Positions 8,449 to 21,321 of a DNA stretch of 64,000 nt are shown here, piece after piece; within the stretch, counting starts at the first letter, position 1; every line of letters starts with the position of its first letter. The translations under genes and the position numbers were made by a program. Under the pieces are notes generated by a model. The model did not search any database. It was not told where the DNA came from and saw nothing but the letters and a program-made list of their open reading frames with translations. This stretch comes from Roseobacter sp. GAI101 (GTDB taxonomy: Bacteria; Pseudomonadota; Alphaproteobacteria; Rhodobacterales; Rhodobacteraceae): contig NZ_DS999213.1 of assembly GCF_000156335.1 (NCBI RefSeq), positions 2,964,929-3,028,928 on the forward strand, written 5' to 3'.

Positions 8449-9883
8449 CGTGGCAGTGGTGCTGACACGCGACGGGACGCATGGCCCGGTCATCCACGCG
8501 ATGAATGCAGCGGCGCGCGCGTGCGGGATTGATGTCGGTGCGCGGGTGGTCGACGTGCAGGCGATCTTTCCCGACCTGCATGTGGAACGCGCCGATCCTG
8601 CGGGGGATTACAAGCTGTTGGAACGGCTGGCCCATTGGGCGCGACGCTGGTGCCCGTGGACGGTGCGCGACGGGCAGGATGGCATCGTGATGGATGTGAC
8701 AGGGGCGGCGCATCTGTTCGGCGGCGAAGCTGCGATGCTGCGTGACATGGCGACACGGTTCAAGATGCAGGGGCTTAGCGTGCGGCTGGCCATGGCCCCC
8801 ACGCGCGGTGCCGCGCAAATGCTGGCGCGCCATGGGCCTGCGTCTGTGGTGTGTGACAGGGATACGATGATGGCGCAGCTTGCCCCGCTGCCCGTGGCGG
8901 CGTTGCGGTTAAGCGACGATATGCTGCGGCTGCTGACGCGGCTGGGGCTCAAGACCGTCGGCGCGCTGGCGGATGTGCCGCGCGTGGCGCTGATGCGGCG
9001 GTTTTCGGGGCTGGCAGAGGATCGCAATCCGCTGGTGCTGCTGGACCGTGTCACGGGCCGCGCCGCCGATCCGCTGAACGCGCCGCCGGATGCGCAGGTG
9101 TGGCTGGCCCGCGTGCGCCTGGCCGAACCGGTGATTGATCCGGTGCCGCAACTGCCAGCGCTGGCCGAAGCATTATGCGCCGACCTGGCCAGGGCAGAGC
9201 AGGGTGCGCGGGTGTTGCGGCTGACGATCTACCGCGTCGACGGCGAATGGCGCAGCCGCGATGTAAGGACTGCCAGTGCCACCCGCGATCCGGCGCATCT
9301 GCTGCGGCTGCTGACCGGCAAGCTGGACGGGATTGACCCCGGTTTCGGTTTCGACCTGCTGACGCTTGAGGCGCTGAGGATTGAGCCGTTGTCGCTGCAT
9401 CAGGATCACCTGGACGGCAGCCGCGATGCGGGGCGCGATGTGGCGGCTTTACTGGATCGCCTGACGGCGCGGCTGGGGCCGGAGAAAATCACATGGTCCG
9501 CGTGGGTGCAAAGCCATCTGCCCGAACGGGTCGAAAGCCGCGTGCCCGCGATTTCCCATAGGGCTGCGGCGGCCCCGGTGATGACCCACGAGCGCCCCTT
9601 GCGCCTGCTGGACCCGGCCGAGGAGGTGACGGTTCTGTATGCCGTACCCGAAGGCCCGCCCGCGCGGTTTCAGTGGCGGCGCGTGGCCTATCACATGGCG
9701 CGGTTCGAGGGGCCGGAAAGGATCGCGCCGGAATGGTGGCGCGACAAGCCCGGTACGCGGCTGCGCGATTATTACAAGGTCGAGGTGCAGGACGGGCGGC
9801 GGTTCTGGATCTATCGGCAAGGCGTTTTGGGCGACAGGCGCGGGGGGGACCCGCTGTGGTTTCTGCATGGGGTCTTCGCATGA
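8339..9883 (+). CDS. imuB: ImuB, Y-family polymerase-like mutasome protein
   Basis: A 514-residue Y-family polymerase homologue. ImuB is thought to lack polymerase activity and to bridge the beta clamp and DnaE2. The N-terminus IVSVYFPDLAMERWRR and the later palm and little-finger-like regions fit the family. The start at 8339 lies inside imuA and suggests translational coupling. The C-terminal region (GPERIAPEWWRDKPGTRLRDYYKV) is the ImuB-specific part. It sits 60 bp before dnaE2. Confidence 0.92.
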   Translation: MTGQQGAARIVSVYFPDLAMERWRRITVRHRTPPADDVAVVLTRDGTHGPVIHAMNAAARACGIDVGARVVDVQAIFPDLHVERADPAGDYKLLERLAHWARRWCPWTVRDGQDGIVMDVTGAAHLFGGEAAMLRDMATRFKMQGLSVRLAMAPTRGAAQMLARHGPASVVCDRDTMMAQLAPLPVAALRLSDDMLRLLTRLGLKTVGALADVPRVALMRRFSGLAEDRNPLVLLDRVTGRAADPLNAPPDAQVWLARVRLAEPVIDPVPQLPALAEALCADLARAEQGARVLRLTIYRVDGEWRSRDVRTASATRDPAHLLRLLTGKLDGIDPGFGFDLLTLEALRIEPLSLHQDHLDGSRDAGRDVAALLDRLTARLGPEKITWSAWVQSHLPERVESRVPAISHRAAAAPVMTHERPLRLLDPAEEVTVLYAVPEGPPARFQWRRVAYHMARFEGPERIAPEWWRDKPGTRLRDYYKVEVQDGRRFWIYRQGVLGDRRGGDPLWFLHGVFA

Positions 9884-9943
9884 GGACGGCAGACGTGCGC
9901 CTGCGGCGACACCCCTCCCGCCCTCTCGTCAGAGGACAAGGCG

Positions 9944-13251
<3,308 letters not shown>

Positions 13252-13255
<4 letters not shown>

Positions 13256-13869
13256 GATTTGGCTGGCGTGCTCATGAATGCGAACACAGGGGCGGTACCG
13301 TAAGGCGCTTTGGGGTGAAGCGTGTTGTCGGGGTAGATGAACCCGTTAACCGGATAGACGCTGCCGTATGTGTCTGCCTGGCTTTCCAGACGGACATCGG
13401 ACCAATCATTCGCCTTGGACACGTCAATGACGCTCATCCGGAGGGAAATCTTGTTGCGCTTCCAGTTGGCGTGGTCGACCAGCACTTCGCGTGGTGACAC
13501 CACTTGCGAGACCACGGCGACATGACCCATCGGATTGCGGCGTGTTGCCTTGAACGCCATGACGGCACCCACCTTGGGGTCCGTCCCGCGTGAATACTGC
13601 CCCTTGGCCTTACCCCACCACGTGTTTGCGTTGCCACGGATGTTCACGCCACTGGCGTTGCGCGCAAACGGCACGCACCAGACGCGCTGGCCCTTGGATT
13701 GCAGAACCCGCACTTCCTGAATCGCCATTGCGTGCAGGTCAGGGTTAATGCCCGCTGACGAAATTGTCTGAAGTTCTGCCGGTGCGCGTGCGCAACCGGC
13801 AGCGAAAAGCAGCCCTAAACATAGAAATGGAATGCCGAGTTTTGCCGCCAAGGCGTTTTTCACGCTCAT
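13252..13869 (-). CDS. CHAP-domain lipoprotein (putative peptidoglycan amidase/endopeptidase)
   Basis: A 205-residue envelope protein. It has a lipoprotein signal (LLFAAGC, Cys near residue 26) followed by a CHAP-like NlpC/P60 domain: the nucleophile Cys is in WCVPFAR and the His in NPMGHVAVV, with WWGKAKGQYSRG between them. CHAP enzymes cut peptidoglycan peptides. The ATG at 13869 has GGGGA upstream; an upstream extension to 13953 lacks a ribosome site. It is monocistronic and convergent with dnaE2. Confidence 0.8.
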
Positions 13870-14002
13870 TATCTGTCCCCGATAGTTGTTTGCCCGTACT
13901 TTACGGTCCCTGTAAAGTTGGACAGACCTTTGACGATTTTGAGAAACAATCAAAGCAATCGGTTAACCAGCGGCAAAAATCCGCCACTTTCGTTACAAAT
14001 TG

Positions 14003-14632
14003 TTAATCGGCGGGAACTTTTTGCAACCCGCCAATTTGGACAATCAGGTCCAGCACGTCGGCCACGCCCTTGTCCGATTTCATGGCGGCAAAGACGAACG
14101 GGCGGTCGCCGCGCATCCGCTTGGCATCCCTGTCCATTACATCAAGAGAAGCCCCGACATAAGGTGCGAGGTCTGTTTTATTGATGATAAGGATGTCCGA
14201 CTTGGTGATCGCTGGGCCGCCCTTGCGGGGGATTTCTTCGCCCGCGGCGACGTCGATCACATAGAGCGTGATGTCGGCAAGTTCGGGGCTGAAGGTTGCA
14301 GAAAGGTTATCTCCGCCCGATTCGATCAGAATGCAGTCCAGATCGGCATGGCGTTCCTGCATCCGTGCGACAGCGGCCAGATTGATCGACGCATCCTCGC
14401 GAATCGCGGTGTGCGGGCAGCCGCCGGTTTCGACTCCGATGATTCTGTCCTGGGGCAGCACCTGCATGCGCATCAGGGCTTCGGCGTCTTCCTGGGTGTA
14501 GATGTCGTTGGTGATCACGGCGATGGACCAGCGGTCGCGCATGGCCCGGCACAGGGCGGCCGTCAGCGTGGTCTTGCCCGCGCCCACGGGGCCACCGATT
14601 CCGATCCGCAAAGGGCCATGGGGTGAGGTCAT
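14003..14632 (-). CDS. ureG: Urease accessory GTPase UreG
   Basis: A 209-residue SIMIBI-class GTPase that drives nickel delivery to urease. The P-loop is GGPVGAGKT (13-21), the metal-binding Cys-Pro-His motif is in [14 protein letters not shown], and NKTD is the guanine-specificity motif. It is the last gene of the urease operon; its ATG overlaps the ureF stop as ATGA. Confidence 0.97.
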   Translation of the reverse strand: MTSPHGPLRIGIGGPVGAGKTTLTAALCRAMRDRWSIAVITNDIYTQEDAEALMRMQVLPQDRIIGVETGGCPHTAIREDASINLAAVARMQERHADLDCILIESGGDNLSATFSPELADITLYVIDVAAGEEIPRKGGPAITKSDILIINKTDLAPYVGASLDVMDRDAKRMRGDRPFVFAAMKSDKGVADVLDLIVQIGGLQKVPAD

Positions 14633-15264
14633 GTCTGGAACATCCTTGAGTAAAGCGTTTCGTGTTGCATCGAAGCAATGTCGGCCAGAAAGCAGGCGCT
14701 GCCGATATCGTCAATGGTCTGGGTCAGCGCGATTTCCACGGTCTGCCGGCACAGGGGGGCCAGGGCGGTGATCACCCGCTGCCCATCGGTTTGACCCAAA
14801 GGAACAGCCCGGATCGCGGCAGAGACAAGCGCGCTTACGAAAGCATGCAGGAACATCTGGGCGGCATCTTTCAGGGGCAATCCTTGCGCGGCACAGGCCG
14901 CACCGAAGGCCACGGGCAATGTCAGGTCAGGCAGATCATGCCCCCAGACGTCATTGACCACCCGCACAAAGGCAGCGCCCTGTTGTGCGGTTTCAGTCAA
15001 CCGTTCCGAGGAGGGGGCCAAGGCACGCGCCAGCGCATCAACATCTGCCACCCCCTCGCCGTGATAGCCAGCGCCAAGCAGGATCGCATCGGTCCGGCCA
15101 GCACCACGAGTGATAATGTCGGCAAGCCACGCTTGCAGGGATGTGGCATCATGGACCGTGCCATCATGCACGGCCATTTCCAGCCCGTGGCTATAGCTGA
15201 ACGCGCCAATGGGAAAACTGGGCGACAGCCATTGTGCCAGCGTTATCAGCGCCTGTGTCTGCAT
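14629..15264 (-). CDS. ureF: Urease accessory protein UreF
   Basis: A 211-residue all-helical accessory protein that gates UreG GTP use during urease activation. The family signature [19 protein letters not shown] is at the N-terminus. The ATG at 15264 shares a base with the ureE stop (TGATG), so coupling is likely; a longer frame to 15447 only reads antisense-like sequence inside ureE. Confidence 0.93.
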   Translation of the reverse strand: MQTQALITLAQWLSPSFPIGAFSYSHGLEMAVHDGTVHDATSLQAWLADIITRGAGRTDAILLGAGYHGEGVADVDALARALAPSSERLTETAQQGAAFVRVVNDVWGHDLPDLTLPVAFGAACAAQGLPLKDAAQMFLHAFVSALVSAAIRAVPLGQTDGQRVITALAPLCRQTVEIALTQTIDDIGSACFLADIASMQHETLYSRMFQT

Positions 15265-15716
15265 CAATGCGCGTGGCTGTGGGTGCGCCCGTGGCCATAG
15301 GCCCCGCCTTCGGGAATAAAGGGTTCGGACACATCGCGCAGGGTCGCGCCCAGCTTGCCTAACATGTCGCGGATCACGTGGTCGTTCTGGATCAGAAGAC
15401 GTGTCGGTTCGACCTGACAGGGGCAATGCCTGTTCCCGATATGCCATGCCAGCCGCCCCAGATCGTCGCCGGTGATCTCAAGCAAGGCTTCCTCGGCCGC
15501 GATGACCTCGATCAGTTTGCCGTCTTGCAGTTGGAAAGCATCCCCGTGGTTGAGGGATTCCGTATGCGGCAGATCGACAAGGAAGCCTTCGTTATGGGCG
15601 GTTAGCAGGCGTTTGCGGCGCAGGAACCGTTCGTCATAGGTCAGCACACAGCAGTCATGGGCATTGTCCCAGTGGCCGCTGCGTTTGATTGTGTGGGCGG
15701 GGGTAAGGTCGGTCAT
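15264..15716 (-). CDS. ureE: Urease accessory nickel-binding protein UreE
   Basis: A 150-residue nickel metallochaperone. It has the peptide-binding N-domain (RKRLLTAHNEGFLVDLP), the metal-binding domain with GNRHCPCQVEPTRLLIQNDHV, and a short His tail (HGRTHSHAH) that can bind Ni(II). It lies between ureC and ureF with minimal spacing. Confidence 0.95.
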   Translation of the reverse strand: MTDLTPAHTIKRSGHWDNAHDCCVLTYDERFLRRKRLLTAHNEGFLVDLPHTESLNHGDAFQLQDGKLIEVIAAEEALLEITGDDLGRLAWHIGNRHCPCQVEPTRLLIQNDHVIRDMLGKLGATLRDVSEPFIPEGGAYGHGRTHSHAH

Positions 15717-15724
15717 ATCGGGCC

Positions 15725-17434
15725 TCAGAACATAAAGTAGCGTTGCGCCATGGGCAGGGTTTCGGCGGGTTCGCAGGTCAGCAATTCGCCGTCCGCGCGC
15801 ACCTCGTAGGTCTCGGGGTTCACCTCGACCTTGGGGGTGGCCGAGTTGTGGATAAGATCCGATTTTCCGATATTGCGGGTGTTCTTGACCGCGATGGTCT
15901 GCTTGGACAGGCCGAGTTGATCGCGCAAGCCGTTTGATTGCGCGGCCTCAGAGATGAACGTCACGGCGCAATGTTGAAGTGCGCTGCCATAGGCCCCGAA
16001 CATGGGGCGGGTGTAGACGGGCTGCGGCGTGGGGATCGACGCATTCGGATCGCCCATCTGCGCTACGACGATCATGCCCGACATCAGTACCATCTCGGGT
16101 TTTACGCCAAAGAAGGCGGGGTTCCACAGCACCAGATCGGCCTTTTTACCGACCTCGACGGACCCGATTTCGCGGCTGACCCCGTGGGCAATTGCGGGGT
16201 TGATGGTGTATTTCGCGATGTAGCGTTTGACGCGGAAGTTGTCGTTATCGCCGGTTTCTTCGGGCAGACGTCCGCGCTGTTTGCGCATCTTGTCGGCGGT
16301 TTGCCATGTGCGGATCAAAACCTCTCCCACGCGCCCCATGGCCTGACTGTCGCTGGCGATGATCGAAAACGCGCCGATGTCATGCAGGATATCTTCGGCG
16401 GCAATCGTTTCGCGCCTGATCCGGCTTTCGGCAAAGGCAACGTCTTCGGGGATGGATTTATCAAGGTGGTGACAGACCATGAGCATGTCCAGATGCTCTT
16501 CCAAAGTGTTCACCGTGAAGGGGCGTGTCGGGTTGGTGGACGAGGGCAAGACGTGTTCTTCGCCGCAAATCTTGATGATGTCAGGTGCGTGGCCGCCACC
16601 CGCACCTTCGGTGTGGAAGGCGTGGATCGTGCGGCCTTTCATGGCGGCGAGCGTATGTTCGACAAAACCGGATTCGTTCAACGTATCGGTGTGGATCATC
16701 ACCTGCACATCCATGTCATCGGCTACCGACAGGCAGCAGTCGATGGCAGCTGGTGTGGTGCCCCAATCCTCGTGCAGTTTTAGCGAACAGGCCCCGCCGT
16801 TGACCATTTCGACCAAGGCACCGGGCTGGCTGGCGTTGCCCTTGCCGGACAGGCCGATGTTCATCACGACGCCGTCCATGGCCTGCAACATGCGCCCGAT
16901 GTGCCACGGGCCGGGGGTGCAGGTGGTGGCAAGTGTGCCATGAGCAGGGCCGGTGCCGCCGCCGAAACAGGTGGTCACGCCGGAATGCAGCGAATCCTCC
17001 ATCTGCTGGGGGGCGATAAAGTGGATGTGGCTGTCAAACCCGCCTGTGGTCAGGATGCGGCCCTCGCCGGCGATAATCTCGGTTCCCGGCCCGATGATGA
17101 TATCGACGTTGGGCTGCGTATCGGGGTTACCCGCCTTGCCGATGCCCGCGATACGGCCATCTTTCAGCGCGACGTCGGCCTTGTAGATGCCGGAATGGTC
17201 GACGATCAGCGCGTTGGTGATCACGGTATCGACCGCGCCATTCGCGCGCGTCACCTGAGACTGCCCCATCCCGTCGCGGATCACCTTGCCCCCGCCGAAT
17301 TTTACCTCTTCGCCGTAGGTGGTCAGGTCGCGCTCGACCTCGATGATCAGATCGGTATCGGCAAGGCGCAGGCGGTCGCCCGTGGTCGGCCCATACATCG
17401 CGGCATATTCAGAGCGGGGGAGTTTGGTGGTCAT
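15725..17434 (-). CDS. ureC: Urease subunit alpha
   Basis: The 569-residue catalytic subunit of urease (urea plus water to ammonia and carbamate). The Ni ligands are visible: His136 and His138 (DSHIHF), carbamylated Lys219 (SLKLHEDWG), His248, His274 and Asp362 (ASDSQAMGR). The mobile flap is MVCHHLD with Cys321 and His323. The length matches the family. It follows ureB by 35 bp in the operon. Confidence 0.98.
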   Translation of the reverse strand: MTTKLPRSEYAAMYGPTTGDRLRLADTDLIIEVERDLTTYGEEVKFGGGKVIRDGMGQSQVTRANGAVDTVITNALIVDHSGIYKADVALKDGRIAGIGKAGNPDTQPNVDIIIGPGTEIIAGEGRILTTGGFDSHIHFIAPQQMEDSLHSGVTTCFGGGTGPAHGTLATTCTPGPWHIGRMLQAMDGVVMNIGLSGKGNASQPGALVEMVNGGACSLKLHEDWGTTPAAIDCCLSVADDMDVQVMIHTDTLNESGFVEHTLAAMKGRTIHAFHTEGAGGGHAPDIIKICGEEHVLPSSTNPTRPFTVNTLEEHLDMLMVCHHLDKSIPEDVAFAESRIRRETIAAEDILHDIGAFSIIASDSQAMGRVGEVLIRTWQTADKMRKQRGRLPEETGDNDNFRVKRYIAKYTINPAIAHGVSREIGSVEVGKKADLVLWNPAFFGVKPEMVLMSGMIVVAQMGDPNASIPTPQPVYTRPMFGAYGSALQHCAVTFISEAAQSNGLRDQLGLSKQTIAVKNTRNIGKSDLIHNSATPKVEVNPETYEVRADGELLTCEPAETLPMAQRYFMF

Positions 17435-17469
17435 GTCATATCTCTTTTTTCTGCGGCGTCGTGGGCCGC

Positions 17470-17775
17470 TTAAAGCGCGCCCATCACGGCACCGTTGAAA
17501 CCAAACACCTTGCGGTCGCCGCCAAGCGCAATCAGTTGCACCTCGCGGCGCTGGCCGGGCTCAAAGCGGACGGCGGTGCCTGCGGCGATGTCCAGGCGGC
17601 AGCCATGCGCAGCGGCGCGGTCGAAATCCAAAGCGGGGTTCGTTTCGGCGAAATGGTAGTGGCTACCCACTTGAACGGGGCGGTCGCCGGTGTTGGCGAC
17701 CATCAGCGTGATCGCATCGCGGCCCGCGTTCAGGGTGATGTCACCGTCGGCGCAAAAGACTTCGCCGGGGATCAT
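17470..17775 (-). CDS. ureB: Urease subunit beta
   Basis: A 101-residue structural subunit. MIPGEV at the start and [18 protein letters not shown] are the family signatures. The ATG at 17775 overlaps the stop of the small upstream gene by 4 bp. It assembles with UreA and UreC. Confidence 0.96.
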   Translation of the reverse strand: MIPGEVFCADGDITLNAGRDAITLMVANTGDRPVQVGSHYHFAETNPALDFDRAAAHGCRLDIAAGTAVRFEPGQRREVQLIALGGDRKVFGFNGAVMGAL

Positions 17776-17957
17776 TTGCGGGCCGCCGCTTTGGCTTTGA
17801 CGCGGGCGCGCAGGGCGATGGCGGCGGCGGTGCCGATCACGGCCAGACCCATGAACACCGGCATCCATTCGGCACCGTGGGGTGCAAGGTGCAGACCGGG
17901 GTGGGCAAGGGCAGGAGAGGCCAAAAGCAGCGCGGGCAGGATCATCAGGTGTTTCAT
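17772..17957 (-). CDS. Small His-rich membrane protein in the urease operon
   Basis: A 61-residue protein with a signal peptide or first membrane segment ([18 protein letters not shown]), a short His-rich exposed stretch ([13 protein letters not shown]), a second membrane segment ([18 protein letters not shown]) and a basic tail. It overlaps ureB by 4 bp and follows ureA by 12 bp. The HPG..H..H pattern recalls the nickel-binding N-terminus of HupE/UreJ permeases, but the protein is too short to be one. A role in nickel handling is an inference. Confidence 0.75.
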   Translation of the reverse strand: MKHLMILPALLLASPALAHPGLHLAPHGAEWMPVFMGLAVIGTAAAIALRARVKAKAAARK

Positions 17958-17969
17958 ATCGGGGCCTTT

Positions 17970-18272
17970 CTAGCGGATCGGGTTGTGGACGGTGACCAGC
18001 TTGGTACCGTCGGGAAATGTGGCTTCGACTTGCACGTCGTGGATCATCTCGGGGATGCCTTCCATGCATTGGTCGCGGGTAATGACCTGCGCGCCGGCCT
18101 GCATCATGTCGGCCACGCTGCGGCCATCACGCGCGCCTTCGACGACCGTGTCGGTGATCAGGGCAATCGCCTCGGGGTGGTTCAGCTTGACGCCACGGGC
18201 AAGGCGCTTGCGGGCAACCTCGGCGGCCATGGCGATCAGCAGTTTGTCTTTTTCACGGGGGGTCAGCTGCAT
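17970..18272 (-). CDS. ureA: Urease subunit gamma
   Basis: A 100-residue subunit with the conserved [13 protein letters not shown] start and [18 protein letters not shown]. It lies 1 bp after the ureD stop. A longer open frame to 18407 is not conserved-looking and overlaps ureD. Confidence 0.97.
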   Translation of the reverse strand: MQLTPREKDKLLIAMAAEVARKRLARGVKLNHPEAIALITDTVVEGARDGRSVADMMQAGAQVITRDQCMEGIPEMIHDVQVEATFPDGTKLVTVHNPIR

Positions 18273-18273
18273 G

Positions 18274-19056
18274 TCAAAGCATCCATGTTTTGGGTGGGGC
18301 CGCGCCCTGCAGGCGGGCAATGATGGGCACCAACGACTGGCGCAGGATGTAACTGTCGGGGGCAAGCAGGCGGGCATAAAGCACGCCGGGCCGGACCAGA
18401 CTGGCACCTGCGGTCTTTGGAAGCAATGCGCGCAGTGGTTTCAGCAACGCGTCGGCATCGGCGGCGGCATAGATCACGCTGGCCATGGCAAACTGGCCGC
18501 GTGCGGTGGCGGGGCCGGATAGCTGCGCCGCGATATCGCCAGACAGGCGCACGGCATCTGCAAAGACCGGCACGCCATCGCGGCGGATCGTGATGTTGTC
18601 TGCAAAGCTGCCGGAGGTTAGCGTTTCGCCCATGGAGACGCGGCCAAAGACCAGCGGTTCGACGCCCAGGAATGTCGCATCGGGGGCCAGTTCAACGTCA
18701 AGTCGCCGGTGCAGCGCCGCGCCGTTGAACAGGATCGTTTCCTGCGGCAGCCAGTCGATCCGGGCACCTTTGGCAACGTTCAGGGTTGTTGTCAGCCGTG
18801 CGGGGGGGCCGGGTTGCGCGAGATACACCCGTTCGGCTGCCTGGGATGTCAGGGTAAGGCGGCTATCGGTACCCGCCTCTGCCGCGATGGTCAGGCGGTC
18901 ACCGCCTGTCATTCCGCCAGAAGTGTTGAGGAAAACACCTGTCAGCTCTGCTGTAGCGGCGCGCGGAAACAGCGCCTTGAGGCAGCCGGACTGGTACAGA
19001 TCACCGATGACGGACGCCGTGCCATAGGTCTTGCTGGCAATGCGCAACGCACCCAC
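18274..19056 (-). CDS. ureD: Urease accessory protein UreD (start uncertain)
   Basis: UreD/UreH scaffolds nickel insertion with UreF and UreG. Visible family segments are [13 protein letters not shown]-like ([15 protein letters not shown]), QAAERVYL and [11 protein letters not shown]. The only conventional in-frame start is the GTG at 19056, giving 260 residues, but it lacks a ribosome site. The frame stays open upstream to a TAA at 19135 and encodes [16 protein letters not shown], of which QPRAxGxLR is typical of UreD. A strong GGAGGGG (19117-19123) sits 5 nt from an in-frame ATT at 19113, so the true start may be that ATT. First gene of the urease operon. Confidence 0.9.
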   Translation of the reverse strand: MGALRIASKTYGTASVIGDLYQSGCLKALFPRAATAELTGVFLNTSGGMTGGDRLTIAAEAGTDSRLTLTSQAAERVYLAQPGPPARLTTTLNVAKGARIDWLPQETILFNGAALHRRLDVELAPDATFLGVEPLVFGRVSMGETLTSGSFADNITIRRDGVPVFADAVRLSGDIAAQLSGPATARGQFAMASVIYAAADADALLKPLRALLPKTAGASLVRPGVLYARLLAPDSYILRQSLVPIIARLQGAAPPKTWML

Positions 19057-19200
19057 GGCACGGGGCTGTAATGGTGCCTGTGCTGCCAGATCAATATGGG
19101 ATGCGATGTTAATGGGCCCCTCCGCCGAATGTCGTTAATCCGTTTTTAATGGATAACGCGTTTCCATCAAACTGCGATGGCAAACGGGACGGGTGCGGGG

Positions 19201-19237
19201 AAAATTTAGGCTATCTGCCGTGCGGTGCCTAAATTTT
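19201..19237. repeat. Inverted repeat between dctM and ureD
   Basis: AAAATTTAGG (19201-19210) and CCTAAATTTT (19228-19237) form a perfect 10-bp inverted repeat with a 17-nt spacer. It lies about 90 bp before the urease operon and could be an operator or a dctM terminator; the sequence does not decide. Confidence 0.5.
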
Positions 19238-19315
19238 AGGCGGCTGTTTTCGGGCGATTGGCAGGGGTGTCTCCGACCCGCCTGTCAGGGGCGGATCAGA
19301 GAGGTTTGGCATGGC

Positions 19316-19347
19316 CTTAGCCGTAGAAGTACTTAGCCGTAGAAGTA
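19316..19347. repeat. 16-bp tandem duplication across the dctM stop codon
   Basis: CTTAGCCGTAGAAGTA occurs twice in tandem (19316-19331 and 19332-19347), with a partial third CTTAG. The second copy holds the dctM stop at 19333-19335. Confidence 0.9.
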
Positions 19348-20646
19348 CTTAGGCAGGTAGGTCGCGATTTCCGGGATCAGGATGATCAGCAATACCCCGA
19401 TCAAGGTCACGATCACATAGGGCGTCACCGAGGCATAGATGTCCCCCATGGTGACGTCCGGCGGGGCGACCCCCTTGAGGTAGAACAGGTTGAACCCGAA
19501 GGGCGGTGTCATATAGCCGACCTCCATCATGATGATGAACAGGATGCCGAACCAGATCGGATCAAAGCCGTAGCTTTGCACCACAGGCAGGAACACGGGC
19601 AACGTGATCAGCATGATGCCGACGGGATCCAGCACCATGCCAAGCACGAACAGAACCGCCAGCATAAAGATCAACGACCCCCAGCGACCGCCGGGCACGA
19701 GGTTCATCCACTCCTGAATCAGGCTTTGCGCGCCAAGCGCGGTGTAGGCCGTGCTGAAGGCGTGGGCCGCGAACAGGATCCAGATGATCAGCGCCGTCAG
19801 CTTGAGCGTGGAAACCGAAGCGTCACGGATCACGGGCCAGGACAGTTGCCGGTTCACGGCGGTCGCGAACAAGGCACCGAAAACGCCGATGGCGGCCGCT
19901 TCGGTCGGGGTGGCGAAGCCGCCAAAGATGGCCCCGAGCACGATGACCACAATCATAATCGGCAGGATCACGGCCTTGAGCGACCGGAACTTTTGCGCCC
20001 AGCTGGCCCGCTCATCAACGGGCAGGGCCGGGCCCAGTTCAGGCTGCAACCAGCAGCGCCCGCCGATATAGACCGACACAAGGAAGAACAGCAGCAGACC
20101 CGGCCCGATGCCGGCGGCAAACAGACGCCCGACAGATACTTCGGTCAACAGCGCATAAAGCACCATCAGGATCGACGGCGGAATAAGGATGCCCCATCCG
20201 CCCCCCGCATTGATGGCCCCGAGGGCAAGTTTCTTGTCGTACCCCCGTTCCAGCATCTTGGGCAGCGCGATCGTACCCATCGTCACCACGGCCGCGCCCG
20301 AGATGCCCGACATCGCGGCAAAGATCACGCAGATCAGCACGGTGCCGATGGCCAGACCGCCGCGCAGGCCGCCCCACCACTGGTGCATCATATCGTAAAG
20401 GTCATTCGCGACCCCCGATTTCTCGAGCAGGATCGCCATGAACACGAACAGCGGAATTGCCATCAGCGTGGGCGATTGCATCGTCTCCCACATCTTGGTG
20501 GCCAGCAGATAAAAGCCCAGTTCGCCCATTTCGGCGTACAGGAAGATGACCGAGATGCCACCCAGGGCGAAGGCCAGCGGTGTGCCCAGCATGACAAACA
20601 GCAGCAGCGCCCCGAAAAACAGCATGGTCAGGATTTCGATGCTCAT
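19333..20646 (-). CDS. TRAP transporter large permease (DctM family)
   Basis: A 437-residue membrane protein with about 12 hydrophobic segments and the DctM signature NAGGGWGILIPPSILMVLY. It forms the Na+-driven transport channel with the small permease, importing an organic acid or related solute bound by the periplasmic protein. It overlaps the dctQ stop by 4 bp. The substrate cannot be named. Confidence 0.93.
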   Translation of the reverse strand: MSIEILTMLFFGALLLFVMLGTPLAFALGGISVIFLYAEMGELGFYLLATKMWETMQSPTLMAIPLFVFMAILLEKSGVANDLYDMMHQWWGGLRGGLAIGTVLICVIFAAMSGISGAAVVTMGTIALPKMLERGYDKKLALGAINAGGGWGILIPPSILMVLYALLTEVSVGRLFAAGIGPGLLLFFLVSVYIGGRCWLQPELGPALPVDERASWAQKFRSLKAVILPIMIVVIVLGAIFGGFATPTEAAAIGVFGALFATAVNRQLSWPVIRDASVSTLKLTALIIWILFAAHAFSTAYTALGAQSLIQEWMNLVPGGRWGSLIFMLAVLFVLGMVLDPVGIMLITLPVFLPVVQSYGFDPIWFGILFIIMMEVGYMTPPFGFNLFYLKGVAPPDVTMGDIYASVTPYVIVTLIGVLLIILIPEIATYLPKYFYG

Positions 20647-21209
20647 GATTTGCCTCCTGCGGCTTGGTCGGCTTCGCTTTCATCCTTGGCGGGGACACCA
20701 AAGATATCGGGATCGTTGGGCAGGCCCATCAAGGTGCGTACATCCGCCCAAAGGCGCACGACGCCCTGCAGCAACAGCAAGATCGCCGCGACGGGGATAA
20801 GGGATTTCGTTGGCCACAGCGGGGCCTTCCAAACAGAATTTGACCGCTCGAGGTCGGCAATCGCTTCGGAGGCGATGTCATAGCCCTGCCATAGCAGGAC
20901 GCCGACAAAGACAGCGAAAAGCGGCCAGGTCACGATATCAACCAGCGCTTTGCGCTTGGGCGAAAACTGCCCGTAGATGATATCGACGTTCACATGGCCA
21001 CGCTCGGCCAAAAGGAAACCGCCCCCCAGGATGGCATAGACGCCAAAGATCAGCGTTGCCAGTTCGGCCGTCCAGATCGCCGGTTGGCCGATCAGATAGC
21101 GCATGACCACGTCGGCCAGCAGCAAGGCAAAGATGATCAGCACGCAAAAGCTGATCCAGTAACCGATGAACCGGTTTGTTCGGGTGATAAGACGTGCAAG
21201 TTGAAGCAA
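20643..21209 (-). CDS. TRAP transporter small permease (DctQ family)
   Basis: A 188-residue, four-segment membrane protein of the DctQ type (FIGYWISFCVLIIFALLLADVVMRY; AELATLIFGVYAILGGGFLLAERGHVNVD). I chose the TTG at 21209, which has GGGGG upstream and gives the usual length. A GTG at 21272 is also in frame but lacks a ribosome site and adds non-conserved residues. It is the middle gene of the TRAP operon. Confidence 0.88.
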   Translation of the reverse strand: MLQLARLITRTNRFIGYWISFCVLIIFALLLADVVMRYLIGQPAIWTAELATLIFGVYAILGGGFLLAERGHVNVDIIYGQFSPKRKALVDIVTWPLFAVFVGVLLWQGYDIASEAIADLERSNSVWKAPLWPTKSLIPVAAILLLLQGVVRLWADVRTLMGLPNDPDIFGVPAKDESEADQAAGGKS

Positions 21210-21292
21210 AACAGGACCCCCATAGACAAAAAGGGGCCGCCCGGTGCGCAACGGCAAACACAAGGCGGCCACGATGAAGTTTGTCGAACGAC

Positions 21293-21312
21293 GCGCAGGC
21301 CGGAACCTGCGC
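21293..21312 (-). terminator. Intercistronic hairpin between dctP and dctQ
   Basis: GCGCAGG (21293-21299) pairs with CCTGCGC (21306-21312) across a 6-nt loop, just after the dctP stop. Such hairpins often raise binding-protein mRNA relative to the permease mRNA. Confidence 0.55.
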
Positions 21313-21321
21313 GGGCTGTTC

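Noticed and set aside
19576-20883. A 435-codon plus-strand frame over the TRAP genes
   Set aside because: The product is a low-complexity His/Gln/Arg string, as expected from the antisense of membrane-protein codons.
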